Assembly (NCBI GenBank): GCA_902772685.1
Contig: CACYBO010000251.1
Coordinates: 1-22,043 of the forward strand
Origin: an uncultured Eubacteriales bacterium
GTDB taxonomy: Bacteria; Bacillota; Clostridia; Peptostreptococcales; Anaerovoracaceae
Direction: 5' to 3'
DNA: 22,043 nucleotides
Position 1 is the stretch's first letter; the number at the start of each line of letters is the position of its first letter. Positions 15,313 through 22,043 of this stretch are shown here, piece after piece. A model generated the notes under the pieces. The model had not been told where the DNA came from, did not search any database, and worked only from the letters and a program-made list of their open reading frames with translations. A program made the position numbers and the translations under genes.

Positions 15313-16599
15313 ATGGACGCTAATAAACAAACAAAAGGGAAAACAGTAAAAAAGGGCCTCTTATGCATTATTGCTTTTGTAATATGCGCAGGGCTCCTGT
15401 TTTGCTATTTGAATAAAGTTTTCAGTATGGGTGACGCTGATGCGAACAGACAGACTTTCAAGGCCTTCTACGCGGAAGCTGATGACACAATAGATGTCAT
15501 GTACCTCGGCACCAGCGCATCCAACCGGTACTTCATCAATCCGCTCGCCTATGAAGAGACGGGGATAACCTGCTTTACAGTTGCGACGATGGGGATGCCC
15601 ATGTTCTTTGTGCCGGATCTTGTGGATGAAGTTCAGAAGAGCCAGGACCCGCAGCTGTACATTATAGAGATGAGATGGCTGCTCAAGAACAGGGACATGA
15701 TTACAGATGCCCACATCCGAAGGGTTACGGACAATCTCAAGTATTCCCATATAAAAGAACACGCCCTGAAGATCGCCTTTGCGGAGATGGATGGAAGCAA
15801 AGGTATGCTTGGAGATATCGGCGAATACGGACTGGATTACTACATCCCGATTCTAAAGTATCACGGCAGGCTTGCTGAGGGGAATATGTCGCCGGGGGAC
15901 TTCAAATTGACGGCGACGAAAAATCAGACCAAGGGATACGTGATGAGTTTCAATACGACGAAGCAGGTTAACCAGTTCCCCGGCAGGGTCTCAGAAAAAC
16001 GCGCGGAGCTGTCTGATATAGCAGAGAATGCCCTGAGTGCAACTTTGGATAAGTGTGATGAAATCACGGAGAACGGCGACCAGGTGCTGTTCGTTCTGTC
16101 ACCGTACTGCTGCCTCAAAGGGCAGAAACCGATGTTTAATACCGCCTTTGACATTGTGCGCGAAAGGGGCTATCCGGTTCTGGATTTCAATACGCCTGAG
16201 ATGTATGAAGAGGTCGGTCTTGATTTTGATAAAGACTATTACAACAGCAAACACGTCAACTACATAGGAGCAGAGAAATACACGAGATATCTGACGGATT
16301 ATCTGACGGAGCATTACGATCTGCCGGACCACAGAGGAGAATCCGGATATGAGAGCTGGGACAAAGCGTATGAGTCCTACAGAGAATACGTTAAAAACGG
16401 GATTGACACAATTGGGATCAAGGCGGAGAGAGGCGGCCCTGTGACCACCGTCAAATACAGAGGAAAAGTCCTCAACAAGAAAGAAATAGAAAAACTGGAA
16501 GAAGAGAAAGAAGAAATTCTGCAGGAGAGAAACGCGCAGGATGGAATTCTGGAAGAAGCAGAGCAAGAAAGTGAAAAGGAGCAGCAGAATGACGAGTAA
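15313..16599 (+). CDS. Membrane-anchored SGNH/DltD-like protein with charged C-terminal tail
   Basis: This 428-residue protein has a basic start and one hydrophobic segment (about 15-34), probably leaving the rest outside the membrane. MYLGTSASNRYFINP (about 63-77) resembles the first block of SGNH/DltD-like hydrolases, with Ser68 as candidate nucleophile. SKHVNYIGAEKYT (His314) resembles the last block. At the usual catalytic Asp position three residues before the His there is Asn311, so hydrolysis is uncertain. Residues about 385-428 are a Glu/Lys-rich, probably coiled-coil tail. Relatives acylate or deacylate wall polymers (DltD, AlgX-like), which would fit the neighbourhood, but no substrate can be named. 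The next gene starts inside the last 11 bases, so its product is probably made together with this one. Confidence 0.68.
   Translation: MDANKQTKGKTVKKGLLCIIAFVICAGLLFCYLNKVFSMGDADANRQTFKAFYAEADDTIDVMYLGTSASNRYFINPLAYEETGITCFTVATMGMPMFFVPDLVDEVQKSQDPQLYIIEMRWLLKNRDMITDAHIRRVTDNLKYSHIKEHALKIAFAEMDGSKGMLGDIGEYGLDYYIPILKYHGRLAEGNMSPGDFKLTATKNQTKGYVMSFNTTKQVNQFPGRVSEKRAELSDIAENALSATLDKCDEITENGDQVLFVLSPYCCLKGQKPMFNTAFDIVRERGYPVLDFNTPEMYEEVGLDFDKDYYNSKHVNYIGAEKYTRYLTDYLTEHYDLPDHRGESGYESWDKAYESYREYVKNGIDTIGIKAERGGPVTTVKYRGKVLNKKEIEKLEEEKEEILQERNAQDGILEEAEQESEKEQQNDE
16576..16581 (+). promoter_or_regulatory. Ribosome binding site that sets the moxR start at 16589
   Basis: AAGGAG lies seven bases before ATG 16589 and inside the SGNH gene. 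The longer in-frame reading from ATG 16541 adds a lysine-rich stretch that only mirrors the overlapping gene. Confidence 0.7.
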
Positions 16600-17434
16600 C
16601 ATGAATGTCTTCAATGGAAGCGACAACTACGTAGTAACCGAGGAACTGATGAACGCTGTCAATGTGTCCATCGCATTGAAAAAACCTTTGCTGATCAAGG
16701 GCGAACCCGGGACCGGCAAGACCATGCTGGCGGAAGCGATCGCCGAATCACTGGATATGCCGCTGATCATATGGAGCATCAAGTCCACGACAAAGGCACA
16801 GGACGGACTCTATGTCTACGATACCGTGCAAAGACTGTATGATTCACAGTTCGGCGAAGGTGATGTCAAGAATATCGGTCAGTACATCAAACTGGGCAAG
16901 CTTGGTGAAGCATTCACATCAGACAGGCAGGTGGTGCTCCTGATCGATGAGATCGACAAAGCCGACTTGGAATTTCCGAACGACCTGCTCTGGGAACTGG
17001 ACAAGATGGAATTCTACATCAACGAGACGAAGGAGACGATTACGGCCAAGCACCGTCCCATCGTCATCATAACATCCAACGCGGAGAAGGAACTGCCGGA
17101 CGCGTTCCTGCGCCGCTGCATCTTCCACTACATAGAGTTCCCGGATGAGGAGAAGATGAAGGAGATCATCCACGTTCACTACGGAGATATCGACAAGAAA
17201 CTGGTGGCGGAAGCGCTGGAGGCGTTCTACAAGATCCGTGAGATGAAAGACCTGCAGAAGAGACCGTCTACATCGGAACTGCTGGACTGGATTCAGGCGC
17301 TTATGATAAGCGGCGTCAGCATCAATGACCTCTATGAGAGTATGCCTTTCCTTGGAGTACTGCTCAAGAAGAATCAGGACATTGATACATTTGAGGAAAT
17401 CAAGACAAAGGGATACAGTCTGAGAAACTGGTAG
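16589..17434 (+). CDS. MoxR/CoxD-type AAA+ ATPase
   Basis: This 281-residue cytoplasmic ATPase belongs to the MoxR branch of AAA+ proteins, chaperone-like machines that usually work with a VWA-domain partner. It has Walker A GEPGTGKT (38-45), Walker B LLIDEID (117-123), sensor 1 ITSN (161-164) and an arginine-finger segment DAFLRRC (171-177). A small lid domain ends near residue 280. The gene overlaps the SGNH gene by 11 bp and is followed after 28 bp by the CoxE-type VWA gene. The pair matches the MoxR-VWA arrangement of CoxD/CoxE and RavA/ViaA. The client is unknown; the linked SGNH protein is an obvious candidate, but that is inference. Confidence 0.9.
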   Translation: MTSNMNVFNGSDNYVVTEELMNAVNVSIALKKPLLIKGEPGTGKTMLAEAIAESLDMPLIIWSIKSTTKAQDGLYVYDTVQRLYDSQFGEGDVKNIGQYIKLGKLGEAFTSDRQVVLLIDEIDKADLEFPNDLLWELDKMEFYINETKETITAKHRPIVIITSNAEKELPDAFLRRCIFHYIEFPDEEKMKEIIHVHYGDIDKKLVAEALEAFYKIREMKDLQKRPSTSELLDWIQALMISGVSINDLYESMPFLGVLLKKNQDIDTFEEIKTKGYSLRNW

Positions 17435-17462
17435 GAATGGCGTTGGCTGAGGAGACGGACTG

Positions 17463-18656
17463 ATGTTTCTGGAATTCTTTTATCTGCTCCGCGCGCGCGG
17501 GCTGGAAGTATCGATCAATGAATGGATGACTCTCGTTGAGGCGCTGGACAAGGGACTGGCCAACTCATCGCTCATGGGTTTTTACCAGCTGTGCAGGAGC
17601 ATACTTATAAAAACTGAATCTGAATATGATAAGTTCGACCAGATTTTCTCAGAGTATTTCCAGGGGATAGAAACACCGGAAGACCTTCCTGAGGAGTTCT
17701 GGCGCTGGCTCAATGAAAGCGATCGGGAGAGGGATCTGGAAGATCTCGGCGATAAGAAGCTCTTCGCGAAGGAGCTGGATGAACTTCTCCGGATGTTTGA
17801 AGAGAGAATCAAAGAACAGAAGGAAAAACACGACGGCGGAAATTACTGGATCGGAACCGGCGGCACTTCTCCAATGGGCCGCGGCGGATACCACCCAAGC
17901 GGCATAAGGGTAGGAGGCAAAAGCCGGCACAAGACCGCCCTGCAGGTCGCCGGCGAGCGGAACTTCAAGGATTTCCGTGAGGATACGATTCTGGATATCA
18001 GACAGTTCCAGATGGCCTTCCGAAAACTGCGCCAGTACTCTTCCCGTGTGGATACGAATGAGAAGGAACTGGATATCGACAAGACCATAGACGAGACCTG
18101 TGAAAATGGGGGAATGCTGACTTTGGCGTATGAAAAGCCGCGGAAGAATACGGTCAAAGTGCTGCTTCTGATCGATTCGGAGGGGTCCATGCTGCCGTAC
18201 AGCAGATTGTGCAACAGGCTGTTTCAGGCGGTCAGCAGATCAAACCACTTCAAGGATCTGAAGATCTACTATTTTCACAACGCGATTTACGATCAGCTCT
18301 ACACCACGCCCCGCTGCAAGCTGTATGATTCCGTGGAGACGACCTGGGTGTTCAACAGACTGGACTCCGATTACAAGGTCATCTTTGTGGGAGACGCGGC
18401 GATGGCTCCGTCAGAACTCTACCGCAAAGGCGGGAACGCCATCATTGGGCTCTTCAACCATGAGACCGGCATGGAGTGGTTCATGAAATTCAAAAAACGC
18501 TTCAAAAAGCAGATCTGGCTCAATCCGATTTCGAAGAAAAGCTGGGGATATACATATGGAGCTGAGACGATACACGATATCGGCGAAGTGTTTCCTATGT
18601 ACGAACTGTCTTTAAGCGGGCTGGAAGCGGGAATCAAAAAACTGCTGGTGAAATAA
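17463..18656 (+). CDS. CoxE-type VWA domain protein, partner of the MoxR ATPase
   Basis: This 397-residue protein resembles the CoxE family. Residues 1-130 are helical (FLEFFYLLRARGLEVS is typical of family starts). A glycine-rich linker follows (about 137-160, GTGGTSPMGRGGYHPSG). The VWA domain covers about 230-397. Its metal-site motif reads DSEGS (238-242) instead of DxSxS: the first Asp and last Ser are kept but the middle Ser is Glu. There is no signal peptide, so it is cytoplasmic. GAGGAG (17449-17454) lies eight bases before the ATG. Known MoxR-VWA pairs remodel or load metals into protein complexes; no metalloenzyme subunits lie beside this pair. No classic terminator follows. The 30-bp palindrome at 18688 is AT-rich and may or may not end the transcript. 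Confidence 0.85.
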   Translation: MFLEFFYLLRARGLEVSINEWMTLVEALDKGLANSSLMGFYQLCRSILIKTESEYDKFDQIFSEYFQGIETPEDLPEEFWRWLNESDRERDLEDLGDKKLFAKELDELLRMFEERIKEQKEKHDGGNYWIGTGGTSPMGRGGYHPSGIRVGGKSRHKTALQVAGERNFKDFREDTILDIRQFQMAFRKLRQYSSRVDTNEKELDIDKTIDETCENGGMLTLAYEKPRKNTVKVLLLIDSEGSMLPYSRLCNRLFQAVSRSNHFKDLKIYYFHNAIYDQLYTTPRCKLYDSVETTWVFNRLDSDYKVIFVGDAAMAPSELYRKGGNAIIGLFNHETGMEWFMKFKKRFKKQIWLNPISKKSWGYTYGAETIHDIGEVFPMYELSLSGLEAGIKKLLVK

Positions 18657-18687
18657 CCGGCGAAAAGAACAAATCGAACGAGTTATC

Positions 18688-18717
18688 AGAAATTGCAAAC
18701 ATTTGTTTGCAATTTCT
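18688..18717 (+). promoter_or_regulatory. 30-bp palindrome over the lexA -35: candidate LexA operator 1
   Basis: Arms AGAAATTGCAAACA and TGTTTGCAATTTCT are perfect inverted repeats separated by TT. The centre, CAAACATTTGTTTG (18696-18709), matches the Bacillus LexA box CGAACATATGTTCG at 11 of 14 positions. It overlaps the lexA -35 (18707-18712). As RNA it could fold into a weak AT-rich hairpin after the VWA gene. Confidence 0.55.
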
Positions 18718-18735
18718 TGTATTTTATGCTATGAT
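18707..18735 (+). promoter_or_regulatory. lexA promoter
   Basis: TTGCAA (18707-18712), a 17-base spacer and TATGAT (18730-18735) with a TGn extension (TGC at 18727-18729). Initiation would fall near 18742, about 70 bases before the lexA ATG. Confidence 0.65.
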
Positions 18736-18748
18736 ACGAACAAAGGGA

Positions 18749-18760
18749 GAACATATTTTC
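18749..18760 (+). promoter_or_regulatory. Candidate LexA operator 2
   Basis: GAACATATTTTC differs at one base from the Bacillus-type box GAACATATGTTC. It lies just downstream of the predicted lexA transcription start, where a bound repressor would block early elongation. Confidence 0.5.
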
Positions 18761-18800
18761 TGTTTTGGGCAGGGGTATTGCGTTTATTTCAGATGAAACC

Positions 18801-18805
18801 GGAGG
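18801..18805 (+). promoter_or_regulatory. Ribosome binding site that sets the lexA start at 18813
   Basis: GGAGG lies seven bases before ATG 18813. The reading frame is open from TTG 18765, but the added residues have no LexA counterpart and TTG 18765 lacks a ribosome site. Confidence 0.8.
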
Positions 18806-18812
18806 ATATTAT

Positions 18813-19487
18813 ATGAAAGAACGTGAAAAGAAAATACTCGAATATATGAAATCCGTAATCCGTGAAAAGGGTTATTCGCCAACAGTCAGAGAGATCTGTG
18901 CGGACCTTGGAATTAAGTCGACTTCAACCGTACACAAAGATCTGGCGAATCTGGAGAAAGAAGGTTATATCAGGAAGGATCCTGCCCGGCCGAGGACAGT
19001 GGTTATTGTTGATGAAGGCTTCGATCAGCTGGAGGCCGTCAGGGCTGCTTCCGGCGGGGGTCTGGGCTTAGCCGGAGAGAGCCCCGGAACTGTCGAACGT
19101 ACGGATATTGTTGATATCCCGTTAGTCGGGAGAATCGCCGCAGGGACACCGATTCTGGCGGAACAGAACATCGAAGATTCCTTCCCCGTACCTGCCAGAT
19201 TCGTCAACAATGGAACCAACTTCATGCTGACGGTCCGCGGCGAGAGCATGATCGAAGCGGGAATCATGGATGGAGACTACATTCTGGTCGAACAGTGCAA
19301 TACCGCCCGCAATGGCGATATGGTCGTCGCAATGGTGGACGGATTCGAGAGCGAAGCGACGGTGAAGACTTTTTACAGAGAGGATGACCACATCAGGCTT
19401 CAGCCTGAGAATTCCTGCATGAGCCCGATCATCGTCAAAGACGTGAAAATTCTCGGTAAAGTCAAAGGCGTATTCCGGTACTTCTAA
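18813..19487 (+). CDS. lexA: LexA SOS repressor
   Basis: LexA represses DNA-damage genes and cleaves itself when activated RecA filaments appear. The 224-residue protein has an N-terminal winged helix-turn-helix (about 1-65; SPTVREICADLGIKSTSTV is the HTH and resembles Bacillus LexA). A longer-than-usual linker follows (about 70-98, Gly/Ala-rich). The scissile Ala110-Gly111 lies in GRIAAGTP. The catalytic dyad is Ser145 (GESM) and Lys185 (EATVKTF). All the parts needed for repression and autocleavage are present. It is a single-gene unit with its own promoter and terminator, and two candidate LexA boxes suggest autoregulation. Confidence 0.96.
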   Translation: MKEREKKILEYMKSVIREKGYSPTVREICADLGIKSTSTVHKDLANLEKEGYIRKDPARPRTVVIVDEGFDQLEAVRAASGGGLGLAGESPGTVERTDIVDIPLVGRIAAGTPILAEQNIEDSFPVPARFVNNGTNFMLTVRGESMIEAGIMDGDYILVEQCNTARNGDMVVAMVDGFESEATVKTFYREDDHIRLQPENSCMSPIIVKDVKILGKVKGVFRYF

Positions 19488-19511
19488 GACTTCAAAACAG
19501 AATAATCAGAG

Positions 19512-19551
19512 AATAACTGCTGCACAGGACATGCCGTGCAGCAGTTATTTT
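19512..19551 (+). terminator. Rho-independent terminator after lexA
   Basis: The arms AATAACTGCTGCAC (19512-19525) and GTGCAGCAGTTATT (19536-19549) pair perfectly around a ten-base loop. Transcribed toward higher coordinates, the second arm runs into TTTTGT. It separates lexA from the pilus-type unit. Confidence 0.88.
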
Positions 19552-19612
19552 GTATATGAGGATAAGTTTGTGAAAAAATTGTTAAGAATGTGCAGATAAT
19601 GGCCTCTGTAGG

Positions 19613-19641
19613 TTGAAAAATGGCTGTTTGGAGCATATAAT
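19613..19641 (+). promoter_or_regulatory. Promoter for the coiled-coil/signal peptidase/pilin unit
   Basis: TTGAAA (19613-19618), exactly 17 bases, then TATAAT (19636-19641). Initiation near 19648 leaves a leader of about 52 bases. Nothing repeat-like was seen in the leader. Confidence 0.75.
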
Positions 19642-19699
19642 ATCTTTGGAAAAATATAGTAGCAATTAGTAAAACGGTGATTATTCAAAAGGACACTGT

Positions 19700-20035
19700 A
19701 TGTCTTTGGATTTTAAAAACAAAAGAGATACAAATAGTACATCGGCAAAGGACTCCGGTTCTGCAACTGCAGCCACGAAACTCCTGAAACTGAAAAAGCG
19801 GGAGCTTCTGGAGATCATGCTGAAGCAGGGGGAAGAAATCGACAATCTGCGCGCCCGCGTCGCGGAACTTGAAGATGAAGTCGCAGCGAAGGAAGCGGAA
19901 CTTGAGAAACATGAATTCGAGATAGAGAAACTCGGATCCATCGCCGAAGCATCGCTCCAGGTGACAGACATCTTCCAGGAGGCCGAAAAGGCAGCGAAGA
20001 TCTATCTCGAAAACCTCAGGAGGCGTTATGAGTAG
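19700..20035 (+). CDS. Small coiled-coil protein encoded before a signal peptidase
   Basis: A 111-residue soluble protein with no signal peptide or membrane span. Residues 1-25 are polar and disordered-looking. Residues about 30-78 form a heptad-rich coiled coil (DNLRARVAELEDEVAAKEAE). Residues 80-111 are helical with a basic end (ENLRRRYE). I recognise no enzyme family. AAAAGGA (19686-19692) precedes the ATG by seven bases. Its last eight bases overlap the signal peptidase gene, which suggests coupled production and perhaps a shared task at the pilus secretion site, which is inference. Confidence 0.75.
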   Translation: MSLDFKNKRDTNSTSAKDSGSATAATKLLKLKKRELLEIMLKQGEEIDNLRARVAELEDEVAAKEAELEKHEFEIEKLGSIAEASLQVTDIFQEAEKAAKIYLENLRRRYE

Positions 20036-20624
20036 GAAATCCGCAGCGTCTGCTGGATTCGAGAGTCTGCCTCCTACTGAGGATATTCGCGCAGCCTATG
20101 AGAAGGTAACCTACCGGGAGAGGCTCAGGAGGTCCATCCTGGGCACGACGAACACCCTGATCGTAGTCGCGGCGGTGGCGATACTCGTAGCAATGTTGTT
20201 TTTGCCTGTGCTTCGTATATATGGGCAATCCATGAACAACACGCTCATGAGCGGCGAACTGGTTGTCTCCCTGAAGGGGGCAGGCTTTGAAACCGGCGAT
20301 GTCGTAGCCTTTTATTACAATAACAACATCCTTGTCAAACGAGTGATCGCAAACTCGGGAGACTGGGTGGATATGGACCTTGATGGCAACGTCTATGTCA
20401 ATCAGCAGCTGATCGACGAACCGTATATCAAGGAGAAATCCTATGGAGAACCAAACATCGACTTCCCATATCAGGTTCCGGAAGACAGGATCTTCGTGCT
20501 GGGAGACAATCGCGCGGTATCCGTAGATTCGAGAAGTTCATCAATTGGCTGTGTGTCCTCAGAGCAGATTGTAGGAAAGATTGTGTTCCGCATCTGGCCT
20601 CTGAGCCGCATCGGGCCGATATGA
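20028..20624 (+). CDS. lepB: Type I signal peptidase, probably for pilin precursors
   Basis: This 198-residue membrane protease removes signal peptides at the outer face of the membrane. A cytoplasmic N-terminus of about 40 residues and one membrane span (about 41-63) precede the catalytic domain. The nucleophile is Ser68 (YGQSMNNTL) and the general base Lys104 (LVKRVI). The box E-like motif GDNRAVSVDSRSSSIG lies at about residues 163-178. The Ser-Lys dyad marks a bacterial-type enzyme, not the Ser-His SipW type. AGGAGG (20018-20023) is four bases before the ATG, which lies inside the upstream gene. Being followed after 55 bp by a pilin-like gene suggests a dedicated pilus-locus peptidase, as in many Gram-positive sortase pilus operons. 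Confidence 0.92.
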   Translation: MSRKSAASAGFESLPPTEDIRAAYEKVTYRERLRRSILGTTNTLIVVAAVAILVAMLFLPVLRIYGQSMNNTLMSGELVVSLKGAGFETGDVVAFYYNNNILVKRVIANSGDWVDMDLDGNVYVNQQLIDEPYIKEKSYGEPNIDFPYQVPEDRIFVLGDNRAVSVDSRSSSIGCVSSEQIVGKIVFRIWPLSRIGPI

Positions 20625-20679
20625 TCAATAAGAGATGATTAGTTGTAGTTGTTTTCTAGAATGAGAAAAGGAGAACAGT

Positions 20680-22043
20680 ATGAAAACGGCGAAGAAAATA
20701 ATAGCGCTCCTGCTGACATTAACTGTGGCACTGACCATGGGCGCGGCAATGACAGGCGCAGTATTCGGCGCCCAGACATACAGCATTACTATCGATAATG
20801 CCGTAAATGAGGAGACATATACTGCGTACAAAATTTTCGATGTAAGTTATAGCGAACAGAACCCGTCTCCTGGTACGCTGCCTGGAGCTCCGGCACCGGA
20901 TAACACGCATCAGAACATGGCGTATTCCTACACGATCAACAGCTCCTCTGCATGGTGGGGCACTGTAACGAATAACGCCTCAACAACTTCTGATACGTTT
21001 ACTGCGAACGGCCTGACGTTTACAAAAACGTCCACCGCAGGCGTCTATACTGTTTCGGCAACAGACAGTTTCGATGCTGCAACATTCGCAGCGTTACTCG
21101 ATGGTGCAAAGGCAGGAAAGACTGCGGCAGGCAGTGCAGTGGCATCAGGCGGAAGCGCAACAATCAATGTGAATCCGGATGAGGCGGGATACTACTTCGT
21201 AGATACGACGATGGGATCACTGTGCTCCCTGGATACTACAGAACCTGCAGCGACGATCCGTGAGAAGAACACTGTTCCAACACAGGACAAAAAGCAGGCT
21301 GTCGGCACTTCTGCCCCGTCATCAGCTTCCGGCTACAGTGACGATGAGCAGCAGGTACAGGTCGGAGATACAGTGTGGTATCAGATCGAAGTTGCAGACG
21401 GAAAAGGTTCAGATTCTGACATCGTAATAACAGATGTTTTGAGCGATGGTCTGACATTTGACACATCATCTAATCCAACGCTTATGGCTTCTATCAACGG
21501 AGCCGCGGAAACTGCCGTTGCAGCAGCGAATTATACGATTTCCAACAAAACTGCACAGGGTTTCACCGTTACACTGAAAGCGGATTACGTGAAAACTCTG
21601 ACGGAGAATGATAAGGTGTTTATCCGCTTCAGCGCAGTTGTGAACTCAAAAGCTGCTTCGGATGCAGATGCGTCAAAAGAGAGCAATACATCCACACTGA
21701 CTTACAGCCAGCAGATCAGCACTGACAAGGTTGAAGTTGTAACCTACAAATTCCAGCTGGATAAAGTCAAGAATGAAGAGCATGACTATGCTGACCTGTT
21801 AGGTGCCCAGTTCGAACTGTACCGCGGTTCAAAGGCAGATGCTAACAAAATCTGGTTCACAAGAGGTTCAGATGAAGGCGGATTGCCTGTTCTGATCGTT
21901 GTTGGTCAGGGCGCGTCCGCTCCTGCAGGAGTAACAGGAGCATTCTCCACGATTGCACTGACAGACGATACGAGTGTTGCGAATTATCTGAACAGCAGCA
22001 AGGTGATTATCAAGGGCCTGGATCAGGAAGCATATGTCCTCCA
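20680..22043 (+). CDS. Isopeptide-forming backbone-pilin-like surface protein (3' truncated by window)
   Basis: An ATG with AAAAGGAG (20666-20673) six bases before it opens 454 codons that run off the window end. Residues 1-30 are a signal peptide (MKTAKKIIALLLTLTVAL, cleavage probably near VFGA/QT). Residues about 33-190 form an N-terminal pilin domain (ETYTAYKIFDVSY). EKNTVPTQDKK (about 195-205) resembles the pilin motif whose Lys accepts the sortase-made bond in pilus backbones. Residues about 213-345 look like a fimbrial isopeptide-forming D2 domain (GDTVWYQIEVADG, VITDVLSDGLTFD). From about 350 a SpaA-type domain begins (YKFQLDKVKN, LLGAQFELYRG). The LPXTG sorting signal and any sortase gene would lie beyond the window. 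The call as sortase-assembled backbone pilin is strong by domain order but not complete. Confidence 0.85.
   Translation, partial: MKTAKKIIALLLTLTVALTMGAAMTGAVFGAQTYSITIDNAVNEETYTAYKIFDVSYSEQNPSPGTLPGAPAPDNTHQNMAYSYTINSSSAWWGTVTNNASTTSDTFTANGLTFTKTSTAGVYTVSATDSFDAATFAALLDGAKAGKTAAGSAVASGGSATINVNPDEAGYYFVDTTMGSLCSLDTTEPAATIREKNTVPTQDKKQAVGTSAPSSASGYSDDEQQVQVGDTVWYQIEVADGKGSDSDIVITDVLSDGLTFDTSSNPTLMASINGAAETAVAAANYTISNKTAQGFTVTLKADYVKTLTENDKVFIRFSAVVNSKAASDADASKESNTSTLTYSQQISTDKVEVVTYKFQLDKVKNEEHDYADLLGAQFELYRGSKADANKIWFTRGSDEGGLPVLIVVGQGASAPAGVTGAFSTIALTDDTSVANYLNSSKVIIKGLDQEAYVL

Noticed and set aside
16099..16626. A 175-codon minus-strand frame rich in Phe and Leu, resembling a membrane protein
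   Set aside because: The Phe/Leu runs are the complement of the Glu/Lys-rich tail of the SGNH protein. There is no ribosome site or promoter.

Overview
The window looks like chromosome from a low-to-mid GC, Gram-positive anaerobe of the Bacillota, probably class Clostridia. The evidence is strong AGGAGG-type ribosome sites, TTGAAA/TATAAT promoters, a Bacillus-type LexA, TagF-like teichoic-acid enzymology and a sortase-type pilin locus. No tRNA, rRNA, CRISPR array, transposase or integrase was seen. No gene-free stretch exceeds 300 bases; the largest gaps are 19488-19699, 9611-9793 and 18657-18812, and each holds regulatory sequence.

Region 1 (1-7981, + strand) is a compact cell-surface polymer operon. 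It encodes a membrane acyltransferase, a GDP-mannose pyrophosphorylase (ManC), a GT2/TagF-like double transferase, a PgcA-type phosphohexomutase and a left-handed beta-helix acyltransferase. The mutase and ManC would turn a hexose phosphate into GDP-mannose. The double transferase would build a glycosyl/polyol-phosphate polymer, and the two acyltransferases would decorate it. A lone minus-strand gene (9610-7994) follows: a membrane-anchored FN3/Ig-like/propeller surface protein with its own consensus promoter.

Region 2 (9739-12908, +) has an LDH/MDH-fold dehydrogenase whose specificity position carries Arg instead of the lactate-type Gln. It is followed by the ATPase (with a Wzt-type C-terminal domain) and permease of a polysaccharide ABC exporter. 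The opposing minus-strand pair (15228-12892) is a LarA-family nickel-pincer hydroxyacid racemase homologue and a UDP-glucuronate 4-epimerase. The epimerase gene ends 17 bp inside the permease gene.

Region 3 (15295-18656, +) is a three-gene unit: a membrane-anchored SGNH-like protein, a MoxR/CoxD-type AAA+ ATPase and a CoxE-type VWA protein. An extended -10 promoter sits almost on the first start codon. This trio is the best candidate for an undescribed system.

Region 4 (18688-22043, +) has lexA, with two candidate LexA boxes on its promoter and a strong terminator. A new promoter then drives a small coiled-coil protein, a type I signal peptidase and a pilin-type surface protein cut off by the window end.
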